The notes: a model not told the origin generated them from the sequence alone. Shown: positions 1-7,701, numbered from the stretch's first letter. The stretch is 58,933 bases of DNA from Chlorobaculum sp. 24CR (GCF_004118635.1 NZ_SDGU01000023.1:1-58933), one strand, 5' to 3'. Numbers and translations are program-made.

Positions 1-113
1 GAAAGGCAATCAGGATTTTTCGGTTATCCTTAGCTCAAAATCACAAAGTTTCTCGAAATTTGGATGGGAGAGTTTTTTGGCAGTTTATGCCTCCTGAATC
101 CCACTACAAAATA

Positions 114-142
114 TTACCTATCAGTGTAATTATTTGTACAAT
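114..142 (+). promoter_or_regulatory. Putative sigma70-type promoter of the tRNA-Leu-like gene
   Basis: A TTACCT hexamer (114-119) and a TACAAT hexamer (137-142) are separated by 17 bases. The predicted start of transcription falls at about 149-150, exactly where the tRNA-like sequence begins. Hexamers and spacing are seen in the sequence; activity is inferred. Confidence 0.5.
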
Positions 143-149
143 TTTTGAT

Positions 150-259
150 GGGCCTGTGGCGGAATTGGTAGACGCATCTCCCTTGCTATGCTTCGAAAAT
201 TCGGAGTTTAGCAAGGGGATGCACGCAAGTGCGTATGGGTTCGAGTCCCATCAGGCCTA
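150..259 (+). tRNA. tRNA-Leu-like gene with a 26-nt insertion in the anticodon loop
   Basis: A class II tRNA cloverleaf can be drawn. The acceptor stem is GGGCCTG (150-156) with CAGGCCT (252-258), followed by discriminator A259. The D arm (159-175) is leucine-like. The anticodon stem is TCTCC (177-181) with GGGGA (215-219). A long variable arm lies at 220-234 and the T arm (ATGGG, TTCGAGT, CCCAT) at 235-251. A73 and the variable arm point to leucine. The anticodon loop (182-214) is 33 nt instead of 7. CTTGCTA pairs with TAGCAAG to extend the anticodon stem, capped by a second small hairpin. Removing 26 nt leaves CTTGCAA or CTAGCAA, neither with a leucine anticodon. CCA is not encoded. It could be an intron-bearing tRNA, a tRNA-derived small RNA or a disrupted tRNA. 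A promoter upstream and a terminator at 325-365 suggest it is transcribed. Confidence 0.75.
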
Positions 260-1201
260 CTTTTTTTGCAAAGGGCGTGAATGACTTAGTTTGCTCATTC
301 GTCTCTTTTCAATTTCCACCAATCGCTCTTTTATGCATGACTTGAATGCATAAAAGAGCTTTTTAACCCGATGACAGTTATTTGTATTAAAATCTGTAAA
401 GGAATTTTTATTTTTCACTTTAAAAGTAATTTTTTCTAAAACTTCTTCCTCCTCTCTCTTTCTCTTCTCATCATCGTCCTTTGCGTCACTTATGACTGGC
501 CACTGCATTAATTGGGACGTATCAACTTCAATAGTTTTTTGGGTACGCTTTATTTTGTCGCCCACAATATGAATATCAATATCATACTTCCCTGCCTCAA
601 GTATATGATACCCTTTTGCAAGGGGATATGTTGTTGAGATTCGAAATACAGGGGGTCGTTTTTTATCTTCTATCATTCCGAAATCCCAATACATTCCAGC
701 TCCTGATGGTATATCAGGAAATGGGTGCTGATTGACACCTATATTTTCTGGATTAATATACATATCGATTTTCCTAGAATTATTACCTCCCCTTACTCGT
801 ATCTCTTTGATTCTTATAGCAACATTTTTTGCTATAGAGTTGCCATCATTATTTAGCTGAAGGCGTAAATACATTGCGTAAGATTTGTCTTCCTGAAGAT
901 TATATGAAGTATATGGTTCTCCTTTTTCTGCCATGATTGACAATTTTGGGCGATTATACCACTTTAAAAATGGATTTTGAAAAAGAGCTACAATAACGGC
1001 ACCAATAGTCCCAATTGCGCTCAAAAAGCTCCAATCTCTATTTACAACCCAAGCGTCAAAAACATAAGGCAATGTGCATGGCACAGTTGAAATGTGCGCA
1101 CATAGGATTTTGTAAAATGGGACTATAAATCCCATTATAGTTAAAGCTATAACGGGAACTATTAATGCTATGCAGATTATGGTTAGTATAATTTTTTTCA
1201 T
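257..1201 (-). CDS. Hypothetical AT-rich membrane-anchored protein next to tRNA-Leu
   Basis: I do not recognise the family. The 314-residue product has a hydrophobic N-terminal segment (about residues 4-30) and a second one (about 58-76). A soluble beta-rich domain follows (about 85-235), with an 'LQLNNDGNSIAKNV' stretch like Ig-type domains of membrane-tethered proteins. Then comes an acidic/basic charged stretch (about 240-258) and a Lys/Arg-rich tail. The gene is much more AT-rich than its neighbours, which suggests recent acquisition. Its TAG stop (257-259) overlaps the last bases of the tRNA-Leu-like gene, and the tail is encoded by the tRNA terminator region, so the original C-terminus may be lost. 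It was probably inserted at the tRNA 3' end, although no integrase is visible. Confidence 0.6.
   Translation of the reverse strand: MKKIILTIICIALIVPVIALTIMGFIVPFYKILCAHISTVPCTLPYVFDAWVVNRDWSFLSAIGTIGAVIVALFQNPFLKWYNRPKLSIMAEKGEPYTSYNLQEDKSYAMYLRLQLNNDGNSIAKNVAIRIKEIRVRGGNNSRKIDMYINPENIGVNQHPFPDIPSGAGMYWDFGMIEDKKRPPVFRISTTYPLAKGYHILEAGKYDIDIHIVGDKIKRTQKTIEVDTSQLMQWPVISDAKDDDEKRKREEEEVLEKITFKVKNKNSFTDFNTNNCHRVKKLFYAFKSCIKERLVEIEKRRMSKLSHSRPLQKK
325..365 (+). terminator. Intrinsic terminator downstream of the tRNA-Leu-like gene
   Basis: Two perfect 14-bp arms (325-338 and 346-359) enclose a 7-nt loop and are followed by TTTTT on the plus strand. It lies inside the 3' end of the opposite-strand reading frame 257-1201, so that protein's last 30 or so codons are read through it. 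Confidence 0.65.
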
Positions 1202-1300
1202 TTTATTTTCCTTTACAGTTTAATGCGTAAATATATTTATAAAACTTCTGCTCTGTAACAAGGTCAGCAAGGAAAACAAGGTCGAATGCGATGATTCCCT

Positions 1301-2038
1301 TCACTCCCCCTGCTTTTCGGTGAGATATTTCCAGTACTTCGCGGGCATATTGGACTTCTGGAGGCGGGGGTTTTTGCGTTCGGGGATGGCGATGGTTTTG
1401 AAGAAGGTTTGCCAGAGCTGCTGCACGGCCTCTTCCTCGGCGGAGAGTTCGGGGCGGCTGAACTGTTCGAGGGTACCGAAGCTGAGGGCGTGGCCGTCCC
1501 AGTGGGCGGCGCTGTGGCGACCGGCGTCGTAGATAAACCACTCCTGCGCGCGCAGTCGGCGGCTGAAGTGGCGGGCGAGCGGCTGGATGACGTTGCAGTC
1601 CGGCTCCATCCGCGCCAGCCAGGTGCCGTCGCGAAGCTGCTCGAAGCGCAGCAACCCTTTCATGCGATGCAGCTCGCGCCCGGCCTTGCGAGCAGTGGCG
1701 ACGACCGCCTTGACGCTGGCGTGGGTGAGGTAGCCGTTGACCCGGTCGCCGTGCTCGAAGGCGAGCGCGATGTAGCGCAACAGGCTCGTCTCCAGCTCGG
1801 TGGTTTCGGCCATCGTGAAGTACCAGAGCGTCTGCACGGCGTCGGGCGCTCGAAGGCGGAGCCGCTCGAACAGCGCTTCGGCAAGGGCGGAGTCGGTGCG
1901 CAGAAGCATCCCCTCCTCGAAGAGCGTGTTTTGCTGAACGGCGAGCACGGTTTGCTCCGGATCGTCGCCGCTGTCGAGAATCGAAGCGATAGCTGAAACG
2001 AGGCCTTCAGGGGTTCCGTCGTAGAGATAGTGGTTCAT
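1301..2038 (-). CDS. TIGR03915 family protein (putative DNA metabolism/repair, DUF4130)
   Basis: The 245-residue product matches what I know of the TIGR03915/DUF4130 family. It begins 'MNHYLYDGTPEGL' and its C-terminal half carries 'HFSRRLRAQEWFIYDAGR' and 'PARKYWKYLTE'-like elements (here 'MPAKYWKYLTEK'). Members of this family are typically encoded beside the TIGR03916 radical SAM protein, as here (2192-3442, same strand, about 150 bases upstream). Some members are fused to a uracil-DNA-glycosylase-like domain, which is the basis for the DNA repair label. The biochemical activity is not established. The ATG at 2036-2038 lies just downstream of a short 9-bp-period repeat tract on this strand. 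It is GC-rich and probably native. Confidence 0.75.
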   Translation of the reverse strand: MNHYLYDGTPEGLVSAIASILDSGDDPEQTVLAVQQNTLFEEGMLLRTDSALAEALFERLRLRAPDAVQTLWYFTMAETTELETSLLRYIALAFEHGDRVNGYLTHASVKAVVATARKAGRELHRMKGLLRFEQLRDGTWLARMEPDCNVIQPLARHFSRRLRAQEWFIYDAGRHSAAHWDGHALSFGTLEQFSRPELSAEEEAVQQLWQTFFKTIAIPERKNPRLQKSNMPAKYWKYLTEKQGE

Positions 2039-2060
2039 GGTCGTGGCTCGCTTGAAGAAT

Positions 2061-2087
2061 AGGACTTATGGGGCAAATAGGACGGAT
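2061..2087. repeat. Degenerate 9-bp-period tandem repeat (three units)
   Basis: Units AGGACTTAT, GGGGCAAAT and AGGACGGAT follow each other without gaps. The left flank TTGAAGAATA is also present beside the related array at 27432. The tract lies between the TIGR03916 and TIGR03915 genes. Confidence 0.6.
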
Positions 2088-2191
2088 GGGAGAAGAAAGA
2101 AGATCGTGCTTCGTAACGCTGGGCACATAACTGTGGAATCTTTTTTTTCTCTCCTGTCCACTTCGTCCACAACATCCACCTCGTCCACAAT

Positions 2192-3442
2192 TCACCCCAT
2201 CCCCGGCAACACCAACTGCCTCGGAACCTTCGGCTCGCTGCCGTCGCCGATGAGCAGGCTCTGGCGGAGGCGGGCGGGTTGCTGGTCGAGTTTGTCGAAC
2301 GGGCGTCCGGAGCAGGTGATGAAATATTTTGCGCGTTTCATGACTACGCCGATCTTTTTCATTCCTTCGTGCGTAACGGGCGCGAAGCGTCGAGCGGCGA
2401 TGATGCGCTTGGCGGAGACGACGCCAATGCCGGGCACGCGCAGCAGGGTGGCGTAGCTGGCGCGGTTGACTTCGACCGGGAAAAACTCCGGATGGCGCAG
2501 CGCCCAGGCGGTCTTGGGATCGAACGATTCGTCGAGGTTAGGGGCGTCGTCGGAGAGAATCTCCTCTGGCGAAAAGCCGTAGAAACGCAACAGCCAGTCG
2601 GCCTGGTAGAGCCGGTGCTCGCGCAGGAGCGGCGGCGCGGCGAGCACCGGCAGGCGGTTGTCGCTGTTGACCGGCACGAAGGCCGAGTAATAGACGCGCT
2701 TGAGGTTCATCTTGCGGTACAGCCCCTGCGAGAGCCGGAGAATTTGCAGGTCGGTTTCGGGACTCGCGCCGATAATCATCTGCGTACTCTGTCCGGCGGG
2801 GGCGAAGCGCGGCGCGTTGCGGCTCTTGCGCCGCTCGACGAGGCTCACGCCCGCCTCCGCGCCGATGAGCTTCATCGGGGCGAGAATCGCCTCCTTCTTC
2901 TTTTGCGGCGCGAGCCGGTGCAGCGACTCGCTGGACGGCAGCTCGATGTTGACGCTGATGCGGTCGGCAACGAGCCCGGCGCGGCGGACGAGTTCCGGGC
3001 TGCTGCCGGGAATGATCTTCAGATGGATGTAGCCGCCGAAACACTCCTCGTTGCGCAGGATTTCGGCGACGCGCACCATCGCCTCCATCGTATGGTCGGG
3101 ACTCACGTTGACCGCCGAGCTGAGGAACAGCCCCTCAATGTAGTTGCGCCGGTAGAACTCCATCGTCAGATCGACCACCTCCCGCGCGGTGAACGAAGCG
3201 CGCGGCACCGGGTTGGACGAGCGGTTGACGCAGTAGGCGCAGTCGTAGCGGCAGTCGTTGGAGAGCAGGATTTTCAGCAGCGAAATGCAGCGCCCGTCAT
3301 CCGCCCACGAGTGGCAGATGCCGCCTTGCGAGGTGTTACCGGTGCCGCCCGCCGAACCCTCGCGATTGCTGCCGCTCGAAGCGCACGAAGCATCGTACCG
3401 CGCTGCGCCCGAAAGAATCGTGATTTTTTCCTGAAGCTCCAT
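2192..3442 (-). CDS. TIGR03916 family putative DNA modification/repair radical SAM protein
   Basis: The product is 416 residues from the ATG at 3440-3442; a 21-residue upstream extension has low-complexity content and is less likely. The radical SAM cluster motif CX3CX2C is seen as 'CRYDCAYC' (about C64, C68, C71). An N-terminal region rich in Gly/Ser/Cys precedes it. The C-terminus has a helix-hairpin-helix with 'RVPGIGVVSAKRI', as in DNA glycosylases and other DNA-binding proteins. This combination defines the TIGR03916 family, whose partner is TIGR03915 downstream in the same direction. It probably acts on DNA using a [4Fe-4S] cluster and S-adenosylmethionine. The substrate is unknown. Confidence 0.85.
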   Translation of the reverse strand: MELQEKITILSGAARYDASCASSGSNREGSAGGTGNTSQGGICHSWADDGRCISLLKILLSNDCRYDCAYCVNRSSNPVPRASFTAREVVDLTMEFYRRNYIEGLFLSSAVNVSPDHTMEAMVRVAEILRNEECFGGYIHLKIIPGSSPELVRRAGLVADRISVNIELPSSESLHRLAPQKKKEAILAPMKLIGAEAGVSLVERRKSRNAPRFAPAGQSTQMIIGASPETDLQILRLSQGLYRKMNLKRVYYSAFVPVNSDNRLPVLAAPPLLREHRLYQADWLLRFYGFSPEEILSDDAPNLDESFDPKTAWALRHPEFFPVEVNRASYATLLRVPGIGVVSAKRIIAARRFAPVTHEGMKKIGVVMKRAKYFITCSGRPFDKLDQQPARLRQSLLIGDGSEPKVPRQLVLPGMG

Positions 3443-3505
3443 ACAACGAATATACGAGGAGAGGCGGAACAGTGGCAAGCTATGAAGCGCCCCTCTTCCT
3501 CCCAT

Positions 3506-3550
3506 AGGACTTATAAGTCCTATACGACCTATAGGTCGTATAAGTCCTAT
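3506..3550. repeat. Five-unit 9-bp-period tandem repeat with palindromic units
   Basis: The units are AGGACTTAT, AAGTCCTAT, ACGACCTAT, AGGTCGTAT and AAGTCCTAT. Adjacent units are each other's reverse complement, which creates nested palindromes, one perfect over 20 bases at 3504-3523. The stop codon of the FAD oxidoreductase gene (3547-3549) lies in the last unit. Confidence 0.85.
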
Positions 3551-5019
3551 TTCTTGCTACAGCGCCGCAGCAGCAGCTCCGCCGTCCGGCGAGCGCCGGT
3601 GACGACTCCCGGCAATGATTGCCCCGGAAAAATCGAGTCGCCCGCGACAAAGAGATTGCGGTACTTCGTCGCTGGCCCCCGCACACCGAAGAGCGAGGTT
3701 TGCGGGTAGCCGCCGACCAGCCCGTGGCGACGCCCCGTCCACCTCTCCCATGAATGCGGCGTGGCGGCTGTCAGCGAACGGATCGCGCCACGAGCTTCCG
3801 GAAGTTGCTCGCAGAGCAGCGCGAGCGCACGGTCGGCGTACTCCCGCTTCAGCGCTTCGTAGGCCGCGCGTCCCTGCCGCAGAGCCTCGAACCAGCGTTC
3901 CGGGCGGGTGTGCGTGGAGACGGTGACCGCCCGCTGACCCTCCGGCGCTCGTCCGGCGTCGCCCGCCGGTGAGGCTGAAACGAACAGACTGCGGCACTCG
4001 CCAAGCTCCCCCGCCGACGCGACGATCTGGAGGTGATCGGCTCCGGCGCGCTCGAAGAGCGTGGCATCGAGGCCGAGGTAGAGCATGAAGGCGCTCCAGC
4101 CGGAGGCGGACTCGACGCCAGCTTCGCCCGCCGGACGGAAGTCGTCGAGCAACGCGAGAGAGTCAGGCGTGAGATTGGCGATGATCGCATCGGCGGCCAG
4201 CGCGTCGCCATCAGCGGTCTCGACGCCGAGCGCCTCGCGATTGATGGTGTCGAGCCGCGTCACCTTCTTGCCATAGAGCACCGCCCCGCCGTCGCGCTCG
4301 ATGGAGTCGGCCAACCTCCGGGCCACCGTACCGATGCCGCCCTCGACGCTCCAGGTGCCCGCGACCGGCAGGTCGAGCGCGATGGCCGTGTTGAGCGCAT
4401 TGGCCTCGCGCGAGGTGGTCTGCGCGGAGATCAGGAGCTGCGCGTCGATGAAGCGCACGAACTCGGCATCGGCGTCGAGGCCGTGCGAGGCGAGCCACTC
4501 CTGGGCCGTGCGCCGCGCGAACGGCAAGAGACGCGCCGAATCCGGCAACGCTCCGAGCGCCCGGCCTGCAAGCGCGACGACATCACGCGCTCCGGAGACG
4601 GGCCACGGGAGCGCGTCGGCGGACAACCGCCAGAGCGTACGTGCAAGGCGGGCCTGTTCGTACCAGAAAGGCTTCGAACGGGGGAAGCGGGCGATGATGT
4701 TGCCGCGGGAGGAGAAGAGATCGAGCCGGAGGTCTCGGTGGCGGTACTGCCAGGCGAGCGGCTCGGAGCGAACCGGCCAGTCGATGCCGAGTTCGCGGCC
4801 AAGCCGGTCGAGCGGCCCGCCGGAGTGAAAGCCGCACCCCACCGTTGCGCCCGCGTCGAAGCGGTAGTCGCCGGACGAAAAGGTCGCCGCGCACCCACCG
4901 GGGTAGTGCTGCGCTTCGAGCACCACCACCTGCACGCCCCGGCGGGCGAGCAACGCTCCGGCAGCGAGTCCACCGATGCCGGCCCCGATGACAACGCAGT
5001 GCAGGTCGCAAATTTCCAT
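3547..5019 (-). CDS. FAD-dependent oxidoreductase, phytoene desaturase/CrtISO-like
   Basis: The 490-residue flavoprotein begins at the ATG at 5017-5019. An 18-residue upstream extension is possible but would put a hydrophobic stretch in front of the FAD site. An N-terminal dinucleotide-binding motif 'VVIGAGIGGLAAGALLARRG' is followed by 'LEAQHYPGGCAATF', as in amine-oxidase, phytoene-desaturase and carotene-isomerase families. The C-terminal 'NLFVAGDSIFPGQSLPGVVTGAR' region resembles CrtISO/CrtH-type proteins. A role in carotenoid isomerisation or desaturation fits a phototroph, but other all-trans-retinol-saturase-like reactions are possible and no carotenoid genes are adjacent. The gene is GC-rich with long antisense open frames that are not genes. 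Confidence 0.75.
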   Translation of the reverse strand: MEICDLHCVVIGAGIGGLAAGALLARRGVQVVVLEAQHYPGGCAATFSSGDYRFDAGATVGCGFHSGGPLDRLGRELGIDWPVRSEPLAWQYRHRDLRLDLFSSRGNIIARFPRSKPFWYEQARLARTLWRLSADALPWPVSGARDVVALAGRALGALPDSARLLPFARRTAQEWLASHGLDADAEFVRFIDAQLLISAQTTSREANALNTAIALDLPVAGTWSVEGGIGTVARRLADSIERDGGAVLYGKKVTRLDTINREALGVETADGDALAADAIIANLTPDSLALLDDFRPAGEAGVESASGWSAFMLYLGLDATLFERAGADHLQIVASAGELGECRSLFVSASPAGDAGRAPEGQRAVTVSTHTRPERWFEALRQGRAAYEALKREYADRALALLCEQLPEARGAIRSLTAATPHSWERWTGRRHGLVGGYPQTSLFGVRGPATKYRNLFVAGDSIFPGQSLPGVVTGARRTAELLLRRCSKK

Positions 5020-5092
5020 GAGGCAAACGGCGATTGTTAGCAAGACTCTCTTGATCTTGATAACAATCGCCACAACGAAGAGACAATTCCCG

Positions 5093-5569
5093 TCAGCCTT
5101 CGTACAGCATCAGATAGACCCGCGTCCTGAGCCGGTCGGGCGGCGTTTCGGCGGGATTGTCGAGGTAGATTTCGTACGCCTCGCCGCCGAGGACCAGATC
5201 GTTGTCGTCAACCCATTTCATGAGCGCGTCGTAAACCGCTTCGATTTCGCCATAGGGGCCGATGTAGAGGCTGCTCGCGGCTTTGCCCTCGGGGGTCGAG
5301 CCACTGACGACGCGACCTTTGCCCTCGACGCCGTTCCCGACGGGAAAGCCGAATTCGACCTCGAACGTTCCGGCGCTCATGCCGAAGTAATGCGCGAAGG
5401 GCGGCCCTGTCGGCGATTTACCCTGACTCGCAAGTTCTTGCAGAATATCATGGTAGCCAGTCTCGAACAGCGCGCCGAGTTCGCTCATGGTGGTGCTCGC
5501 GCGAATCAGAAGAGCTGGCGTCGGTGCAAGCTCTTTCAGCTCGCACACGAACTCACATTCAAAGTCCAT
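5093..5569 (-). CDS. GyrI-like/AraC effector-binding domain protein
   Basis: The stand-alone 158-residue protein has the GyrI-like small-molecule-binding fold. It starts with a strand 'CEFVCELKELAPTPALLIRA', has a central 'PTGPPFAHYFGMSAGTFEVEFGFPV' pattern (P-A-Y-F type) and ends with 'TRVYLMLYEG'. This matches the bacterial transcription activator effector-binding domain (SOUL/GyrI superfamily). No DNA-binding domain is present, so it is a single-domain member of unknown ligand. It lies 70 bases upstream of the FAD oxidoreductase on the same strand, so co-transcription is possible. Confidence 0.75.
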   Translation of the reverse strand: MDFECEFVCELKELAPTPALLIRASTTMSELGALFETGYHDILQELASQGKSPTGPPFAHYFGMSAGTFEVEFGFPVGNGVEGKGRVVSGSTPEGKAASSLYIGPYGEIEAVYDALMKWVDDNDLVLGGEAYEIYLDNPAETPPDRLRTRVYLMLYEG

Positions 5570-5632
5570 AGATGTTTTCCGGTTTTTATTGAGAAAGGAA
5601 CTCTTCCGGATACTGAAGGAGGGAAAAACTTG

Positions 5633-5706
<74 letters not shown>

Positions 5707-5776
5707 ATGAAGGAGTTGAGTATAAGAAGATTCGGGAAATTACCATAATATTTTTTTCATCCGGTGACCGCGATCT

Positions 5777-6421
5777 TCAGCGGCGCATGTGATGTTTGAC
5801 GTACTCGATGAGCGGTATCATCAGCGACACAACGATAATGGCCACGATCAGCAGCTTGAAATTTTCCTTGAAAAACGACAGTTGGCCGACCAAATAGCCA
5901 CCATAGGTGAAAACAGCGACCCAGAGCAGAGCGCCCACGACGTTGTACATGAAAAAACGCGAGTACGACATCGCCCCAATTCCGGCGACAAAGGGGGCGA
6001 AGGTGCGAACAATGGGAATGAAACGAGCGATAATGATGGTCTTGCCGCCGTACTTCTCGAAAAAGTCGTGCGTCTGGCGCAGGTGTTCGGGATTGAAAAA
6101 CCTTGACTTTTTGAAAGAGAACACTTTCGGCCCAAGCGCATGGCCAATGGCATAGTTGACACTGTCGCCGAGTATGGCGGCGACCGAAAAGACAGCGAAG
6201 AGCCAGTGCGGGCTGAGCTGCGACATCGGAATCGCGGCGAGCGATCCGGCGGCGAAGAGCAGCGAGTCGCCCGGCAGCAGCGGCATGACAACCAGCCCTG
6301 TCTCCAGAAAGATGATCAGAAAGAGGATTCCGTACAGCCACAAGCCGTACTCCGAAGCCAGAAGCTGAAGATGTCGGTCAATGTGCAGGATAAAGTCGGT
6401 AAGTGTCGAGAATAACTCCAT
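5777..6421 (-). CDS. DedA family integral membrane protein
   Basis: The 214-residue polytopic protein has the DedA/VTT domain hallmarks. These are an acidic residue in the first helix region ('IIFLETGLVVMPLLPGDSLLF'), then 'ILGDSVNYAIGHALG', and the conserved 'IIARFIPIVRTFAPFVAGIGAMSYSRF' motif with its essential arginines, near residues 128-155. DedA proteins act in the cytoplasmic membrane in envelope homeostasis. Some translocate undecaprenyl phosphate or phospholipids, which would suit a cell with large polysaccharide loci, though this gene is not linked to them. The start ATG is at 6419-6421. Four to six transmembrane segments are expected. Confidence 0.9.
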   Translation of the reverse strand: MELFSTLTDFILHIDRHLQLLASEYGLWLYGILFLIIFLETGLVVMPLLPGDSLLFAAGSLAAIPMSQLSPHWLFAVFSVAAILGDSVNYAIGHALGPKVFSFKKSRFFNPEHLRQTHDFFEKYGGKTIIIARFIPIVRTFAPFVAGIGAMSYSRFFMYNVVGALLWVAVFTYGGYLVGQLSFFKENFKLLIVAIIVVSLMIPLIEYVKHHMRR

Positions 6422-6777
6422 GGGAGAGCAAAATCAAATGTAAGTTTCGATAATATGGCGAGTTACAACCGCATTCGCCTGCTTGTCAAAAACCGGTCGG
6501 CAAGCGACAATATAGCGGTATAAAATCAATATCGAGGCGTCGAAAGCAGCTTGCCCCGATGGACGATGTGAACTTGGCGGACGGCGCGGGCAAGCTGCGG
6601 AAATCCGGAGCTGCGTTTTTCCTTTCGGAATGGTTCCGGGCGAACACGCAGGGCCGCCCCTGCAAATCACCACCACCATCCGCTTTGCTCTTCATGCAGC
6701 ATTCATAATTCATCATTCAGCATTCATATGGTATATTTCGGTTCAGTTTTTTGCAGAGAGTCAAACCGGTCAAGCCT
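6422..6777. other. Intergenic region between divergent dedA and hydrolase genes
   Basis: I find no convincing gene. Short open frames here lack family features. Around 6698-6730 there is a run of ATTCATAATTCATC-like short repeats of the kind seen elsewhere in this window. Confidence 0.5.
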
Positions 6778-7701
6778 ATGAGCTACCTTACGTCATCACG
6801 TTGCAAACTTTTCTATGAGGATACCGCCGAACAGGATCCTTCGCAGAAAAACAAACCGGCGATCCTTTTCGTCAATGGCTGGGCAATTTCGTCCCGCTAC
6901 TGGAAACCGGCCATCGAGCTGCTCAAGCGCGATTTCCGCTGCATCACCTACGACCAGAGCGGTACGGGCAAGAGCGTCATCGACGGATGTCGGCCCGATC
7001 TGACGATTGCCGGATTCGCGGGCGAGGCCGGCGCGTTGATCGAACATCTCGGCCTCGACAAAGGCCGGAACCTGCACATCGTCGGCCACTCGATGGGCGG
7101 CATGGTGGCCACGGAGCTGTGCCTGCGCTACCGCGACGCGCTGCTCTCATCGACGATTCTGGCCTGCGGCATTTTCGAGGAGACGCCGTTCACCTCGCTC
7201 GGTCTCATGTTCCTCGGCGGGCTGATCGATGTTTCGATGAATTTCAGGAACATCTTTCAGGTCGAGCCCTTGCGCACGCTCTTCATCAAACGCGCGGCGA
7301 CCGGGCACATCAGTAAAGAGTACAGCGACATCATCATCGAGGATTTCACCACTTCAGACAAAGCGGCAACCAACGCGGTCGGTCATTTCTCCATCGACCC
7401 GGTAGCGCTGCGCACCTACACCCGGAGCGTTATCGAAATCACCTCGCCAGTGCTCTGCTGCGTCGGCATGGCCGACCACACCATTCCGCCCGAAGGCACC
7501 GTCACGCTCTTCGAGAAGCGCAAGGCGGCGGCGACGTCACCCACCCGGCTCGTGCAGTTCATGCACCTCGGCCACCTTCCGATGCTCGAAGATACGCCGA
7601 GCTTCGTCGAACAGTTGAAAAAACATTTTGAATTTGCGCAACATTTTTATAAAAAGACTCAGCCCGCCGCGCCTCTCGACGAACGGGTGCAGATTCAATG
7701 A
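6778..7701 (+). CDS. Alpha/beta hydrolase
   Basis: The 307-residue alpha/beta hydrolase fold protein starts at ATG 6778; a TTG start 27 bases upstream is possible but less likely. 'ILFVNGWAISSRYW' takes the place of the HG oxyanion element. 'CITYDQSGTGKS' follows strand 4, and the nucleophile elbow is 'VGHSMGGM' (GxSxG, Ser near residue 106). A late Asp ('VGMADHTIPPEG') and His ('MHLGHLPMLED') complete the catalytic triad. The substrate is unknown. It lies 74 bases upstream of the PBP1A gene in the same direction. Confidence 0.88.
   Translation: MSYLTSSRCKLFYEDTAEQDPSQKNKPAILFVNGWAISSRYWKPAIELLKRDFRCITYDQSGTGKSVIDGCRPDLTIAGFAGEAGALIEHLGLDKGRNLHIVGHSMGGMVATELCLRYRDALLSSTILACGIFEETPFTSLGLMFLGGLIDVSMNFRNIFQVEPLRTLFIKRAATGHISKEYSDIIIEDFTTSDKAATNAVGHFSIDPVALRTYTRSVIEITSPVLCCVGMADHTIPPEGTVTLFEKRKAAATSPTRLVQFMHLGHLPMLEDTPSFVEQLKKHFEFAQHFYKKTQPAAPLDERVQIQ

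Noticed and set aside
182-214. Group I or archaeal-type intron in the tRNA anticodon loop
   Set aside because: The insertion is only 26 nt, far below a group I intron, and no bulge-helix-bulge pattern is obvious. I left it as an unexplained insertion.
150-259. Interpretation of the tRNA as tRNA-Ala or tRNA-Sec
   Set aside because: Excision would give a TGC loop, but the long variable arm, the D-arm sequence and A73 are of leucine type. Sec-type features are missing.
60-284. Open frame of 74 codons across the tRNA-Leu-like gene
   Set aside because: It overlaps the tRNA and its promoter and has no similarity to a known protein; a chance frame.
3506-3550. CRISPR array
   Set aside because: The units are 9 bases, contiguous and without spacers, and no cas gene is in the window.
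2279-3709. Plus-strand open frame of 476 codons over the radical SAM gene
   Set aside because: Antisense shadow of a recognised gene. It crosses the repeat array and has no family features.
4033-5040. Long plus-strand open frame of 335 codons opposite the FAD oxidoreductase gene
   Set aside because: It is the antisense of a GC-rich gene with clear motifs. The translated product is Arg/Glu/Ala-rich without any domain.
6434-6716. Minus-strand open frames between the dedA and hydrolase genes
   Set aside because: Short, Pro/Ser/Arg-rich and without any family signature. I treat the region as non-coding.
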